Below are positions 22,647 to 34,061 of a stretch of 64,000 nt of DNA, in pieces (positions within the stretch are counted from its first letter, which is position 1; each line of letters starts with the position of its first letter). The DNA lies in assembly GCF_029867415.1 (NCBI RefSeq), contig NC_081180.1, positions 145,266,731 through 145,330,730 of the forward strand. The letters are read 5' to 3'. The notes under the pieces are model-generated. The model was not told where the DNA came from, made no database searches, and saw nothing but the letters and a program-made list of their open reading frames with translations. Source of the DNA: Vicia villosa. Lineage: Eukaryota > Streptophyta > Magnoliopsida > Fabales > Fabaceae. The position numbers and the translations under genes are program-made.

Positions 22647-23484
22647 ATGATATTAAGAAGTGGTCGGAAATTAACTAACATGGCTGAAGTTAATACAAAT
22701 AATTCTGATCTTTCTGAAAATCAAGGGGTTGTTCTGATGGGAACAACACCACAAAGTGCCGCAGATTCATCCCCAGTTAGAAAAAAATACTGGTGGATCG
22801 ACGACAGCAATATTGGTATCATCACCAACGAATGTACGGTCACCGTTTAATCCGTTACGACCGCCGTTTCATGGAATGATGCCTCCACCAGGTTTTAACC
22901 CTCAGTTTGGAATGCCCACGTCTATGATGCAAGGTTTGCACACAAATCCTTCATTATATTCTGACAGCATGATGGCTACAAGCACATCAAATCCAGGGGG
23001 TCGACCTATAGGCATAGGATATAATCACCAGGCTTTGCCATCTTTAAGTACTACGTCAATGTTGTCAATTCGACAACAAATAGACGAAAGTAATCATGAA
23101 ATGGTGAATGCCCTTACTCAACAAATGGGAACTGTTTTTACTCCCATGATAAATAACACGAACCAAAGTTATGAAACATTGGCTAGACAAATGGCCAGAA
23201 TTGCAGATTTCTTTGGAGCGCCCCCACAACCAAACCTTTCGACTACTCAAGGGTCGAATGTGAGAGAGGTCGAACCTATAGGACAAGGAGATCAAATTGA
23301 GAAAGAGATCCCTAGAATAGTACAAAGGCATCAAGATGCTGACCAGGTTCTTAGGAACATCCAGCAAGATGTCAATGTTGAACACAGTAATATCTCTAAT
23401 GTAGTCGAACAAATTTTAGTTCAGAATGGAATACATGTAGGTTGCATAGACAAAATTTCGTTTCCCCGTTGTCAGAATATGTAA
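22647..23484 (+). pseudogene. Tat element gag, N-terminal part, frameshifted
   Basis: The gene opens at 22647 (MILRSGRKL), shifts frame in an A-run near 22786, continues in the frame 22756-23484 (proline-rich, then RQQIDESNHEMVNALTQQMG and ARQMARIADFFG), and shifts back near 23440 into the frame of the main gag-protease segment. The same N-terminal pattern (MRLRSGKN ... LQMDESNHDMVNMLTN) occurs in the reverse-strand remnant at 39890-40525, confirming the reading. Two single-base indels explain the breaks. Confidence 0.8.
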
Positions 23485-26084
23485 GGCAAGCAGAATTGCC
23501 TAGGGGGTGGAAAGTCCCAAAATTCACCAAATTTGCTAGTGAGACTGGCGAGTCGACGGTCGAACATATTGCTAGGTTCCAGACAGAGGCTGGAGAAATA
23601 GCAAACAATGAAAATCTAAAGATGAAGTATTTTCCAAGTTCTTTAACAAAAAATGCATTTACTTGGTTCACGACCTTATCTCCACAATCTTTGTTCTCAT
23701 GGAACCAATTAGAACGATTGTTCCATGAACAATTTTATATGGGACAGTCGAAAATTAGTTTGAAAGAATTAGCTGGAGTTAGGCGAAAGGGTGCAGAACC
23801 AGTCGATGACTATCTAAACCGTTTTAGGTTACTGAAAGCTAGATGTTTCACACAAATTCCTGAACATGAGTTAGTCGAAATGGCTGCAGGTGGGTTAGAT
23901 TATTCCATAAGGAAGAAATTAGACACCCAACATCTGAGAGATATGGCACAACTGGCATATAGAGTACGCCAGGTCGAAAGGCTAAAAGTTGAAAAAGCCA
24001 GAGCTAGTAAATATCATAAGAAAGAAAAGATAGCTTATGTTACTACAAGTGAGTTCGACTCTAATAGCGACAGTGAATACGAAGAGGGAGAGGTCAACGT
24101 GGCTGAATTAAAGCCAGGGCCACCATATATCTGTAAATTGCTCAAGCCCTCAAAAGATAAAAATCTGATTGAAAGTAAAAATGAAAAATTTTCTAGTAAA
24201 ACGTATTCATTTGATATAACAAAATGTGATGAAATATTTGATTTGTTGGTTTCTGATGGGCAAATCGTAGTACCCCCAGGACTTAAAAATACTCCTCTTG
24301 AACAAAAGAAAAAAAGAGGATTTTGTAAATTTCATAATTTCTTGGGTCATAAAACTTCTCAATGTGTCCTTTTCAGGGATTTGGTGCAAAAAGCTTTGAA
24401 AGAAGGAAGGTTACAGTTTGGGGAAAAGCCAAAGTCATCAATGCAAGTTGATATTGATCCTTTGCAAGTCGAAGAGGCTCACTATACTGAGCTTGCTGAT
24501 GTGATGATGGTCGAGACTACTGATGGTTTCGTTAGAAAGCAAAACGGCGCTACTGATGGCAAAGTTTTGAACATGGTTTATCCTGAACCAAAAGAAAGTC
24601 TTTTGAAATTCCTTGAGAGATGCCACAATAACAACTCTCAAGTTGGATTATGCCCAAGGTGTGATGCTGTTTTCAATGTCGATGCTGCAAACAAAGTGAG
24701 GTTCGATCCTCGTCGAGGCAAGAATCGTCAATTCATGTACACTGGAGAAAACAGTGGTCGAAGGGCTGGAGAATACAGGAAGATGTTTGAAAAACCAAGG
24801 ACTTTCCGTCCCAAGACGGATGTCCCTGAAGACAAATGGGTGAAACCCATTAACTTCAGAGGTAAACACCCAGAATGGCAGATTCAAGGCGATGGAACCA
24901 ATGCTGAAGGCTCTTGGACGGATAGTGGATCTAAAAGAAAAGATTACATATCTCCAAACTACAAAGGAAAGAACCCCATGACTCGAACGCAGTGGAGGCG
25001 TTACCAAAGAAGCCATAAGAATGGACAGGAAAATTCGAAAATGGTGCAGGCAGGATTTTCTCACTATCAGCCAAAGCCTTTTCACAGGAAGTTGACTGAA
25101 GAGCAGGCTAAAATAGCAAATGAAAGACTGGCTGCAGGAATGATCCTAGGAAAGAAACTGATTAAAGAATTGGTTGACGATGATGCTCCGATCCTCAATA
25201 AAGAAAAAGAGTCTGAGTATTCTCCACTGTCGGACGAAGAGGTCGACGACAACTTTGACATAGAGTCAGATGAGTTGCTAATCGACTGTGGAATTGTCTC
25301 TGTACTTCCAGCAGAGTTCGACAAAGTATCTGAGGTATCTGAGAATGAAGATGATTTTCTTCCTGACGAGAATGTGGAAGAAACACCTGTCTGTTACTAT
25401 GTAATGGGAAAAGGAGTGGTAGAAGAGCAAAAGGCTGTGTTTGAGAGGTCATGTCGAGGAATGATGTATCATTTGAAGCCTTTATTCATAAGGGCGAAAG
25501 TGGATGATGTTCCAATAAACAAAGTGATTGTCGATGGTGGGGCTGCTGTAAACTTAATGCCTTATTCCTCACTTCAGAAAGTGGGTAAATCTGACAAAGA
25601 TTTAAGGCCCCATAATATGGTGTTGTCTAATTATGAGGGCAGGACAAGTGGAATACTTGGAGTGATTCAAGTAAAACTAGCTGTTGGTTCGACTGTCAGG
25701 TCAACCATCTTTATGGTGATCGCATCGCAGGCAAATTTTAAACTGCTGTTGGGTCGAGAATGGGTCCATGGAATAGGGGCAGTTCCTTCGACTTTACATC
25801 AGCGTGTGGCCATTTGGAGGCCAGATGGTATAGTGGGGAATATTGAAGCTGACCAAAGTTATTACAAAACTGAAAGTGGTCGTAGACACTTCGACCAACA
25901 TCTGGCAAATGTAGCTCCTTGCTACAAAGCAGAAGAAGTGTATTCTTCTGATGAAAGTGTGTCTAAGTATTTGAACTTAGACCCAAATTATGGTTTCATT
26001 TGGAATAAAGAAGACCCTAATGAACCATTGAACCATGAAAGTCCTCCAAAGCAGAGGACATCAGTCAAAGATGATGACCACTGA
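23442..26084 (+). pseudogene. Tat element gag core and aspartic protease
   Basis: An 880-codon open stretch. Residues about 18-165 are the retrotransposon gag domain (ELPRGWKVPKFTKFASETGE ... FTWFTTLSPQSLFSWNQLER ... MAAGGLDYSIRKKL). A Cys/His knuckle-like CKFHNFLGHKTSQC sits near residue 290. The protease is near residue 685 with the active-site variant VDGGAAVNLMP, followed by FKLLLGREWVHGIGAVPS, the usual flap-to-end pattern of Tat proteases. It ends in a stop at 26082-26084, while the downstream polymerase continues one frame over. The 3' overlap (26035-26084) marks the frame change. The first Met is not the natural start. Confidence 0.9.
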
Positions 26085-28650
26085 GTCAGAATACATGGCT
26101 CGAATAACGGCTAATTTGGCCGAAAACAAAGAAAGAACGGCTTTAGAAGCCGAATTAGAGAAAAATATGGCTATTGAGGCCATGTTGGTAAAAAATGAGG
26201 ACAGTCCTGAAAGCGATCACCAAGCCGAACGACTTGATGGGATATACGATGATGAACCTTTAGGTTTCGAAATGGATCCATTAGGATCAGTCAAAAGAAT
26301 GCAAGCTCAAGATCCCCTGGAAGAAGTCGATTTGGGTGATGGGATCATTAAAAGGCCTACATATGTGAGCACAAAGCTTGCAAGTTGTTTAAAAACCAAG
26401 TTGATTCGACTCCTAAGAGAATACAAAGATTGTTTTGCTTGGGATTATCACGAAATGCCTGGTTTGGGTCGACAGGTGGTGGAACATCGACTACCTTTAA
26501 ACCCAGGTAAAAAACCTATCAAGCAGCTTCCTAGAAGATTTGCGCCAGAGGTTATGGAAAAAATCAAAGTAGAAATTGAAAGATTGCTGAGAAGCAAGTT
26601 TATTCGAACTGCGAGGTATATCGAATGGTTAGCTAATATAGTGCTTGTCATAAAGAAAAATGGTAGCCTTCGTATATGCATAGATTTCAGAGATTTAAAT
26701 AAGGCTACCCCTAAAGATGAATATCCCATGCCGGTTGCTGAAATGTTAGTCGACTCTGCAGCCGGATTTGAATATCTCAGCTTATTGGATGGATATTCAG
26801 GTTATAACCAAATTTTCATAGCTGACGAAGATGTACCTAAGACGGCGTTTCGATGCCCAGGTGCTTTAGGAACTTATGAATGGGTAGTAATGCCCTTTGG
26901 TTTAAAAAATGCTGGAGCTACATACCAACGAGCCATGAATTCCATGTTTCATGATTTTATTGACAAGTTTATGCAGGTTTATATTGATGATATTGTAATA
27001 AAATCTAACTCTGAAAATGGTCACTTAGACCATCTTCGACAATCTTTTGAACGAATGAGGAAATATGGACTCAAAATGAACCCTCTAAAATGTGCTTTTG
27101 GTGTACATGCAGGGGATTTCCTGGGCTTCGTGGTTCACAAGAAAGGCATTGAGATAAACCAAAATAAGACGAAAGCAATCTTGGAGCTAAAGGCGCCAGA
27201 AACAAAGAAACAACTCCAGTCATTGTTGGGGAAGATTAATTTCTTGAGGAGATTCATCTCAAATCTAAGTGGCAAAACGAAGATATTTTCACCACTTGTG
27301 AAGCTCAAGAACCAAGATCAATTCAAATGGGAGCAAGAACATCAACAGGAATTCGACCAAATAAAATCTTATTTAACTAAGCCTCCTATTTTGTTACCCC
27401 CCAATAGGACAAAAAGTATGAAATTGTACATAGCTGCATCAGGCTCGACAATTGGGAGTATGTTAGCCCAAGAGGATGATAATGGCGTCGAAAGAGCTAT
27501 ATATTATCTAAGTCGAACCCTAGTAGATGTTGAAACTAGGTATAATGATATTGAAAAATTATGCTTATGCTTGTATTTCTCATGTAACAAACTTAAGCAA
27601 TATATAAAGCCTGTTGATGTGTATGTGTCCTCTCATTTTGATGTTATTAAACATATGTTGTCTAAACCAATTTTGCATAGTCGAATTGGTAAGTGGGCTT
27701 TAGCGCTAACTGAATTTTCCTTAACATATATTCCTTTAAAAGCTATGAAAGGACAAGTTGTGGTTGATTTGATAGTCGACCATGGGTTAGTCGAATTGTC
27801 TGTAAATCAAGTCGAACGAACCAACTGGAAATTGTTTTTTGACGGTTCTAGTCACAAAAATGGATCAGGCATTGGAGTCTTGATTATTTCTCCCAAAGGA
27901 CTTCCAACAAAGTTCCATTATAAAATGAAAGAAGTATGCTCTAACAATGAGGTCGAATATGAAGCCTTGATAACTGGTTTGAAGGCCCTAATAGATTTAG
28001 GGGCAAAACGAGTTGAGATTCGAGGTGATTCTGAGCTAATAGTTCGACAAATCAAAAAAGAGTATAAATGCATTAAAGAAAATCTAATAATGTATTATGC
28101 AATTGTGATACGCTTATTAGAAAAATTCGAACATGTTGAGATCTTGCATGTACCAAGATCTAACAATTACATTGCCAATGAATTGGCACAAAGTGCTTCT
28201 GGGTATAGAGTTTCTAAAGACAAGTTAGAAGATATGGTCGAGATCAAGAATAAAGAAACCCATGAAGTATTAGACAAGTTAGGTCAATTGTCGACGTCAA
28301 AATTCGAGGGGGTAGGTGATAATGTTGAAAGTAAAGTTGAAAGTAAAGATTTGTATGCCTTGGAAATTTTTGCCATCGACAATATGACTGATGCTGATTG
28401 GAGAAACCCATTGGTCCAATACCTAAATAATCCAGTCGGAGGAACTGATCGAAAGACTAAATATAGAGCTCTAAACTATGTGATATTAGGAAATGATTTA
28501 TACAAGAAAACAGCTGAGGGTGTATTGTTGAAATGCTTGAGTGAAGCTGAAGCATATTTGGTTGTGTCAGAGGTTCATAGTGGTGTTTGTGGAGCTCATC
28601 AGTCAGGCCATAAGATGAAATGGCTGTTGTTTAGACAAGGTTTATATTGA
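26035..28650 (+). pseudogene. Tat element reverse transcriptase, RNase H, second RNase H and start of integrase
   Basis: An 871-codon open stretch. The reverse transcriptase spans about residues 165-345, with LRICIDFRDLNKATPKDEYP, MPFGLKNAGATYQRAMN and the active site YIDD near residue 316. The first RNase H follows (KLYIAASGSTIGSMLAQ...). A second, archaeal-type RNase H begins at about residue 595 (WKLFFDGSSHKNGSGIGVLI ... EVEYEALITGLKAL), the mark of the Tat lineage. The integrase zinc finger starts at HSGVCGAHQSGH. The frame ends at TGA 28648-28650, where relatives have a tryptophan codon, so this is probably a TGG-to-TGA nonsense change. Confidence 0.92.
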
Positions 28651-29669
28651 CCGACAATGCTAAAAGACTGTATTGAATATGCAAGAGGATGCCAAGAGTG
28701 CCAGAAATTTTCAGGCATTCAACATGTTCCAGCCAGTGAATTGCATGCCATTGTCAAACCTTGGCCTTTTAGAGGATAGGCTTTGGATTTAATAGGAGAA
28801 ATCAAACCTGCATCTTCTAAGCAACAAAGATTCATTTTAGTAGGAATAGATTATTTTACCAAATGGATAGAGGCAATCCCACTAGTTAATGCTGATCAAG
28901 AAGCAGTGATTAGTTTCATACAAAAAAACATTATCTACAGATATGGGATTCCGGAAACTATTACTACTGATCAAGGATCAGTTTTTGTTGGTCGAAAGAT
29001 GCAAGCTTTTGCAGCAGAGACAGGATTTAAATTGCTAACATCCACTCCATATTACGCTCAGGCCAATGGCCAGGTCGAAGCTGCTAATAAAGTTATTATA
29101 AATTTGATAAAGAAGCATGTGGGGAAAAAGCCAAGATATTGGCATCAAACGCTCGACCAAATCCTCTGGGCTTGTCGGACGTCACCAAAGGAAGCAATAA
29201 AGACTACCCCATTTCGTTTGACATTTGGGCATGATGCTGTATTGCCGCAGAAATTCACCTACAGTAGACAAGAATTCAACGACAAAACAGTCTCTCGTCT
29301 GACGAATACTGGAATATGATGTTAGATGAATTAGTAGAATTAGACGAAGAAAGGCTAATAGCGTTGGATAGGTTAATAAGACAAAAGGAAAAAGTAGCGA
29401 AGGCTTACAACAAGAAAGTCAAAGAGAAGACATTCATGGTAGGTAATTATGTATGGAAAGTCATCCTGCCCATGGATCAAAGGAATAAGTTATTGGGTAA
29501 ATGGTCCCCAAGTTGGGAAGGACCGTTTAAAATTCTGCAAGTATTTTCAAACAACGCATATGAAATTGAAGAATTAAATTCAGATGGTCGAATTTTGAGG
29601 GTGAATGGTAAATATTTGAAAAAATATAAACCTACACTTCAAGAAATACGCATAATAGACCGAAGCTGA
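28651..29669 (+). pseudogene. Tat element integrase, with one stop and one frameshift
   Basis: The frame continues after the TGA at 28648 with the rest of the zinc finger (RGCQECQKF), then a second stop TAG at 28777-28779, again where a tryptophan is expected. The catalytic core follows: ALDLIGEI with the first Asp, TTDQGSVFVG with the second, and QANGQVEAANK with the Glu. A frame change near 29300-29316 leads to the C-terminal part (29316-29669; MMLDELVELDEERLIALDRL, then KWSPSWEGPFKI). No chromodomain is seen, as expected for this lineage. Confidence 0.9.
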
Positions 29670-29797
29670 AATATTAGATTAAAGATGGCTATAAAAGTAG
29701 CCAACTATTACAAAAATAGTCATAAAGAAGTGGAGCGATCGAAGAGTACAATAAAAAAAAAAGAAAAAAAAAACCAAAGTCACTAAAATATCCAATA

Positions 29798-30529
29798 TTA
29801 GTTAACCCTTCGGTCGATGTCTTTCAAGGATAGTAGAGGCAGACTTTCGGCTTCGAACATATCCATACGTCCAGTCTTGCGCATTTTCCTCACGACACCT
29901 TGCTTGAGGAATAGGTAGGATAAGAATCTTCCATAAGGAAGACAAGTCACCATTCCTTGACGAGAGGCAGTCAAAGAGACAGCCTCCACAAGTTGCTTAA
30001 AAATCAATAGAGGAAAGTTGATTTTCTTCCCCTGAAGGGCACAGGAAATGAATTCCAAGTCTTCCACCATGATGTTATTTTCATCATGGTTGCGTGGACG
30101 AAAGTTGCCCACCAAAAATTGGTGCCAAATTCTGATTACTTTGGCACAAAAGGGGTCATTGTCCATGAGATCCCTTAACATATTTGAAGTGTTCATGTTG
30201 AAAATATTGTTACCAAAAGTTTCACCGGTATTACTGCATTTCAACAAATCAGAGATTGTTGAGGGAGTGATGATGACATGAGCCCCTCGAATGTTGGAGG
30301 TGATAGTAGTCCTCCCTTCTGGATCTATGCGCAAAGATGCAAACCTCCAAAATTCAGTCAGCATACAGGGATAGATATTACCATCTAAAATTTCAGGATA
30401 AAACTCAAGTCCCTGACCAGCATAGAGAGCACGAACATTGATGTGGTTCGCATCAAACTCTTCTTCAGAAAGTTTAAATTCTTTCTTGATGCAGGATCTT
30501 ATGTGGACGTTTGTTAAAGGTTGTGCCAT
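29798..30529 (-). CDS. Antisense ORF of the Tat element (putative plant transposon protein family)
   Basis: A 243-codon intact frame on the opposite strand, between integrase and the 3' LTR. The product starts MAQPLTNVHIRSCIKKEFKL and contains LYAGQGLEFYPEI, IWHQFLVGNFRPRNHDENN, and LPYGRFLSYLFLKQGVV. This pattern (an N-terminal FY-type motif, a W...PR-H segment, then L-P-x-G...L...GV) resembles the 'putative plant transposon protein' domain that accompanies many Tat and Athila elements. There is no membrane segment or signal peptide. A TATA box lies at 30613-30623, about 85-95 bp upstream of the start, so it can be transcribed independently of the LTR. It has stayed open while the sense genes collected at least six lesions. 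Antisense ORFs at this place are known in Retand-type elements; their function is unknown. Confidence 0.8.
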   Translation of the reverse strand: MAQPLTNVHIRSCIKKEFKLSEEEFDANHINVRALYAGQGLEFYPEILDGNIYPCMLTEFWRFASLRIDPEGRTTITSNIRGAHVIITPSTISDLLKCSNTGETFGNNIFNMNTSNMLRDLMDNDPFCAKVIRIWHQFLVGNFRPRNHDENNIMVEDLEFISCALQGKKINFPLLIFKQLVEAVSLTASRQGMVTCLPYGRFLSYLFLKQGVVRKMRKTGRMDMFEAESLPLLSLKDIDRRVN

Positions 30530-30612
30530 GGTTTGAAGACAAAGATTGAAGTATAAAAATGTTTAAGATGTTATGCGTAGGGAAATGCAAAACGAAATGG
30601 AAGGAATGAGGC

Positions 30613-30623
30613 TATATATATAG
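30613..30623 (-). promoter_or_regulatory. TATA box for the antisense ORF
   Basis: Read on the minus strand: tctctatatatatagcc. It is placed for transcription start about 30 bp downstream, giving a leader of some 50-60 nt before the ATG at 30529. Confidence 0.6.
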
Positions 30624-30872
30624 AGAATATGTAGTTACTTCAGCAAGACAAACGTGGGAAAGGAAGTTAGAAAATCAAAGATCGTATTAAATATCTTGGA
30701 AACTGACACAAGCAAGTTGGGAACAGGTAAACAGCCCACTACCTAGTGTTTAGGTAATAATTAGTGCCTGGGAAAATGAAATGTAATCATTGCGTAATGG
30801 GAATTAACAAAAGTTGAAACCCAAGAAAGAACTGAAACGCCATCTTTTCTTTTTCCTAAAGTCAGTCGAAAG

Positions 30873-30892
30873 AAGTCACTTGGGGGGCAATT
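30873..30892 (+). other. Polypurine tract of the Tat element
   Basis: agaagtcacttggggggcaa, with a run of six G, ends two to three bases before the 3' LTR, the expected site of plus-strand priming. Confidence 0.75.
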
Positions 30893-31680
30893 TGTTACCC
30901 TAGGATTTCGACTTACCAATAAATGGGCAACTGGGGCTCAAAATTGGTAATTGGGCTTCAATTTGGTAGAAAAGCCCTAAATTGGTAATTGGGCCTCAAT
31001 TAAATAACTACATTGCCATTTGGGTCAAAGCGGTTCGACTAAGTAATGCTTAGTAGTCGAAGCCGTTCGACTAGAAAGATTATCAGAGGTTTCAGCGTTC
31101 GACCAAAAGTATGCGAAGACTAAGAATTTTGCTGCAGAAACTGAAGTGAAAGTCGAGAGGTATTAGAAGTTAAAAGGAGACGGTTTTCAGCAGTTACAAG
31201 AGACGCGTGGAGGCCTTATACATCGAAGATGCTGCATGTCGAAGACACGTGTCGGCTGATGACAGTCAACCGTTAGTAGTAGTTATCTTATTTTTACTAT
31301 TTAAGCAAGTTCAATAGGAACAGTTTAGGGGTCCGCATTTTCTACATAAACACAAGTAAACTCAAATCTCTGTGCAATAATGAGAAAAGAGTGCAACTTT
31401 GGAATGTACGTATGCGTACCAGTTTAATTAATGCAATCATTTCACGTTATATTTCATCTTTCGGTGCACATTTACTGCCTTTTTATTGCTTTGATTTACT
31501 TTAAAGTCTTTAATTTCAGTGTTTTACTTTTACTTTAAAGTCACTGTTGCATTCAATACAAACCAGATACACATAATATAACAAAATAAAGCAATTAGTC
31601 CTGGAGTATTCTAGTTGATTCCGCAAAAGTAACCTTTAAAAAGGAAACTAGCGCTTGTTTACCATTTTTCTGGGTAAACA
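30893..31680 (+). repeat. 3' LTR of the Tat element
   Basis: 788 bp, matching the 5' LTR except for six substitutions and one base deletion seen by eye (for example acttaag against actaag, taatgc against tagcgc). It is followed directly by the target duplication ctacc. Confidence 0.95.
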
Positions 31681-32758
31681 CTACCCCAAGTAAGAAATTA
31701 TCTGTTCCAAATTTGGAAAATATTTTTTCTGCACTGGCAATCTATCGCAAGGGATTTTTGTCAAGCTTCTTTAAGTTCCAAGATTTCATTATTTTGAGAA
31801 AATGTTATCAAGAAAAATATTTTTATAAGAAATATATATAGTGGTGGATGTAGATAGTTTGATATGGATTGATGTCTTGACAATATCTTGAGCGTTGCTC
31901 CTTTAAGAATGTAGGATACAGATTTTTTGTTGTAGCAGTGTAACATGTTTCCTCGATTTTTAAAAACAACAGAGGTGAAATATATTTTATATTTTCAATA
32001 GAAAAATAAAATAAAATAAGTAAGCCCCTCGGTTTTAGAATAAAACCGAGGTGAATGATATCTATTTTTAAAAAAATATTACATTGTTTACACAAAATAT
32101 TTATAAAAAAACAAATTCATCATCATCGCCGCAATTTCAGATTTCGTTGTATATATCTTTTCAAAGGTTGAACAACCTTATTTGTTTAACTTAGAAGCGT
32201 AGATGATTTTCTGCATTTACAAAATATTAAAGGGAACTTTTCAAACACTCTTTAACATATCTTTAACAGAGAGTTGTTCTAAGAATACAACGTCATCACC
32301 ATTATGTGAGATAGATTGCAAGGGCAGAAAAAAATATTTTGTTCAAGGGTAGAAGAACATTGAAGATTTTTGTTGTCTTGCAATTCATCCCAAAGAATAA
32401 TGCTTAGTAGTTTGGGGCGTCAACATATAAGTTAGGATTAGGGTAAAATCTGTTTAACAAGTGTTTTTATTATAAAAAGCGATTATGTTATCCCTCGGTT
32501 CATAAGAAAACCGGAGGGTTAGATGACTTAGTATTCACTTATACACAAATAAAAAATAAGCATCCATAAAGTGGGATTCGAAGCGTGTCCTGATTTGTTT
32601 TACCCTTCGATTTTATTAGAAACCGAGGGAATATGTTGTTTTTATTTTTATAAAAAAAATAAAACATGGCGCACCTTGACATAATACTTCGATTTATTCT
32701 AGATCAGTTAAATGTTTCGTCATAAAAAGTATTATTTGTTGTAGTGTCGACCAACTAA

Positions 32759-33585
<827 letters not shown>

Positions 33586-33792
33586 TTAATGAATTGGATC
33601 GGGACTTGATGGCTTTGATGGCCCACGTGGAAGGAATTGCAGCAAAAGCCCGTCAAATTCTCTCGAAATATGTTGATCTTGCAAAGGTCTACAGCCAGTT
33701 CCAAGATGAGAAGAAATGACCAGAACAAAGAAAATGATGACTAGAATATTAAAAAGTATCCTCCTGTTATTGTAAGAGAAAGCTATTCCCAT
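33586..33792 (-). CDS. Small secreted signalling peptide precursor (CLE-, IDA- or PIP-like)
   Basis: A single-exon 68-residue protein. The N-terminus has basic residues (MGIAFSYNNRR) followed by a hydrophobic core ILFNILVIIFFVLVISS, a clear signal peptide with likely cleavage before CRPLQD. A short hydrophilic linker leads to the C-terminus FLPRGPSKPSSPDPIH. Plant peptide hormones have this build: signal peptide, variable spacer, proline-rich C-terminal peptide. The end P-S-S-P-D-P-I-H resembles the end of CLE peptides (P-x-G-P-x-P-x-H), while FLPRG and the spaced P/S residues resemble IDA-like peptides, and GPSK recalls PIP peptides. It does not fit one family exactly, so the type is open. 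A TATA box lies about 130 bp upstream. If real, the mature peptide would act outside the cell on a receptor kinase; that is inferred from the class. Confidence 0.62.
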   Translation of the reverse strand: MGIAFSYNNRRILFNILVIIFFVLVISSHLGTGCRPLQDQHISREFDGLLLQFLPRGPSKPSSPDPIH

Positions 33793-33919
33793 GTTTTCTT
33801 TAATTTGTACTAATGTATTACTTTGAACAATCTAATAATATATTTAATTGGAATGTACTATAAGTTTTATTTGTTTTGAGGTTTGAATGTGGAATGGTAT
33901 GTTATGGAACTTACAAACA

Positions 33920-33927
33920 TATATATA
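33920..33927 (-). promoter_or_regulatory. TATA box of the peptide gene
   Basis: Read on the minus strand as ttctatatatatgtttg, about 130 bp before the ATG at 33792, giving a leader of about 100 nt. It is the best match upstream of the gene. Confidence 0.5.
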
Positions 33928-34061
33928 GAAAAAGAAGAGTAGAAAGCTTTCACAGACTCAAGTAGTGGTTTTTGAAATTCGTTTAGCTTGACTAAGTAAT
34001 TTGTGTTGGTTTGAACTTGAAAGTTGAAAATTGAACGAATCAAACTTCTTGAGCACCACAC

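Larger units (their letters stand above)
21791..31680 (+). mobile_element. Complete Tat-lineage Ty3/gypsy LTR retrotransposon, 9,890 bp
   Basis: Two LTRs of 789 and 788 bp (TG...CA) flank gag, protease, reverse transcriptase, RNase H, a second RNase H and integrase. The duplication ctacc at 21786-21790 and 31681-31685 is perfect. The second, archaeal-type RNase H before integrase marks the Tat lineage (Retand/Ogre relatives). By eye the LTRs differ by six substitutions and one indel. The coding region has about four frame changes and two stops, so this copy is non-functional. An antisense ORF lies between integrase and the 3' LTR. Confidence 0.93.
21196..32746. mobile_element. Non-autonomous CACTA element carrying a nested Tat retrotransposon
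   Basis: The left end CACTACTACAAAAAGCGC pairs with the right end ttatttgttgtagtg, and the match extends inward to gacataaaaag-like sequence. Flanks tca and tcg fit a 3-bp target duplication with one change. Without the inserted retrotransposon (21791-31680 plus one 5-bp duplication) the element is about 1.66 kb and non-coding. Its subterminal parts repeat short palindromic phrases of the type cctcggtttt/aaaaccgagg (for example 31945-32065 and 32490-32640). The element at 42212-44176 shares its right end and these phrases, so both belong to one family. Confidence 0.8.

Noticed and set aside
26035..26084. Programmed frameshift between protease and reverse transcriptase
   Set aside because: No convincing slippery site with a structure was seen, and at least three other frame changes in this copy are clearly lesions; an accidental indel is simpler.
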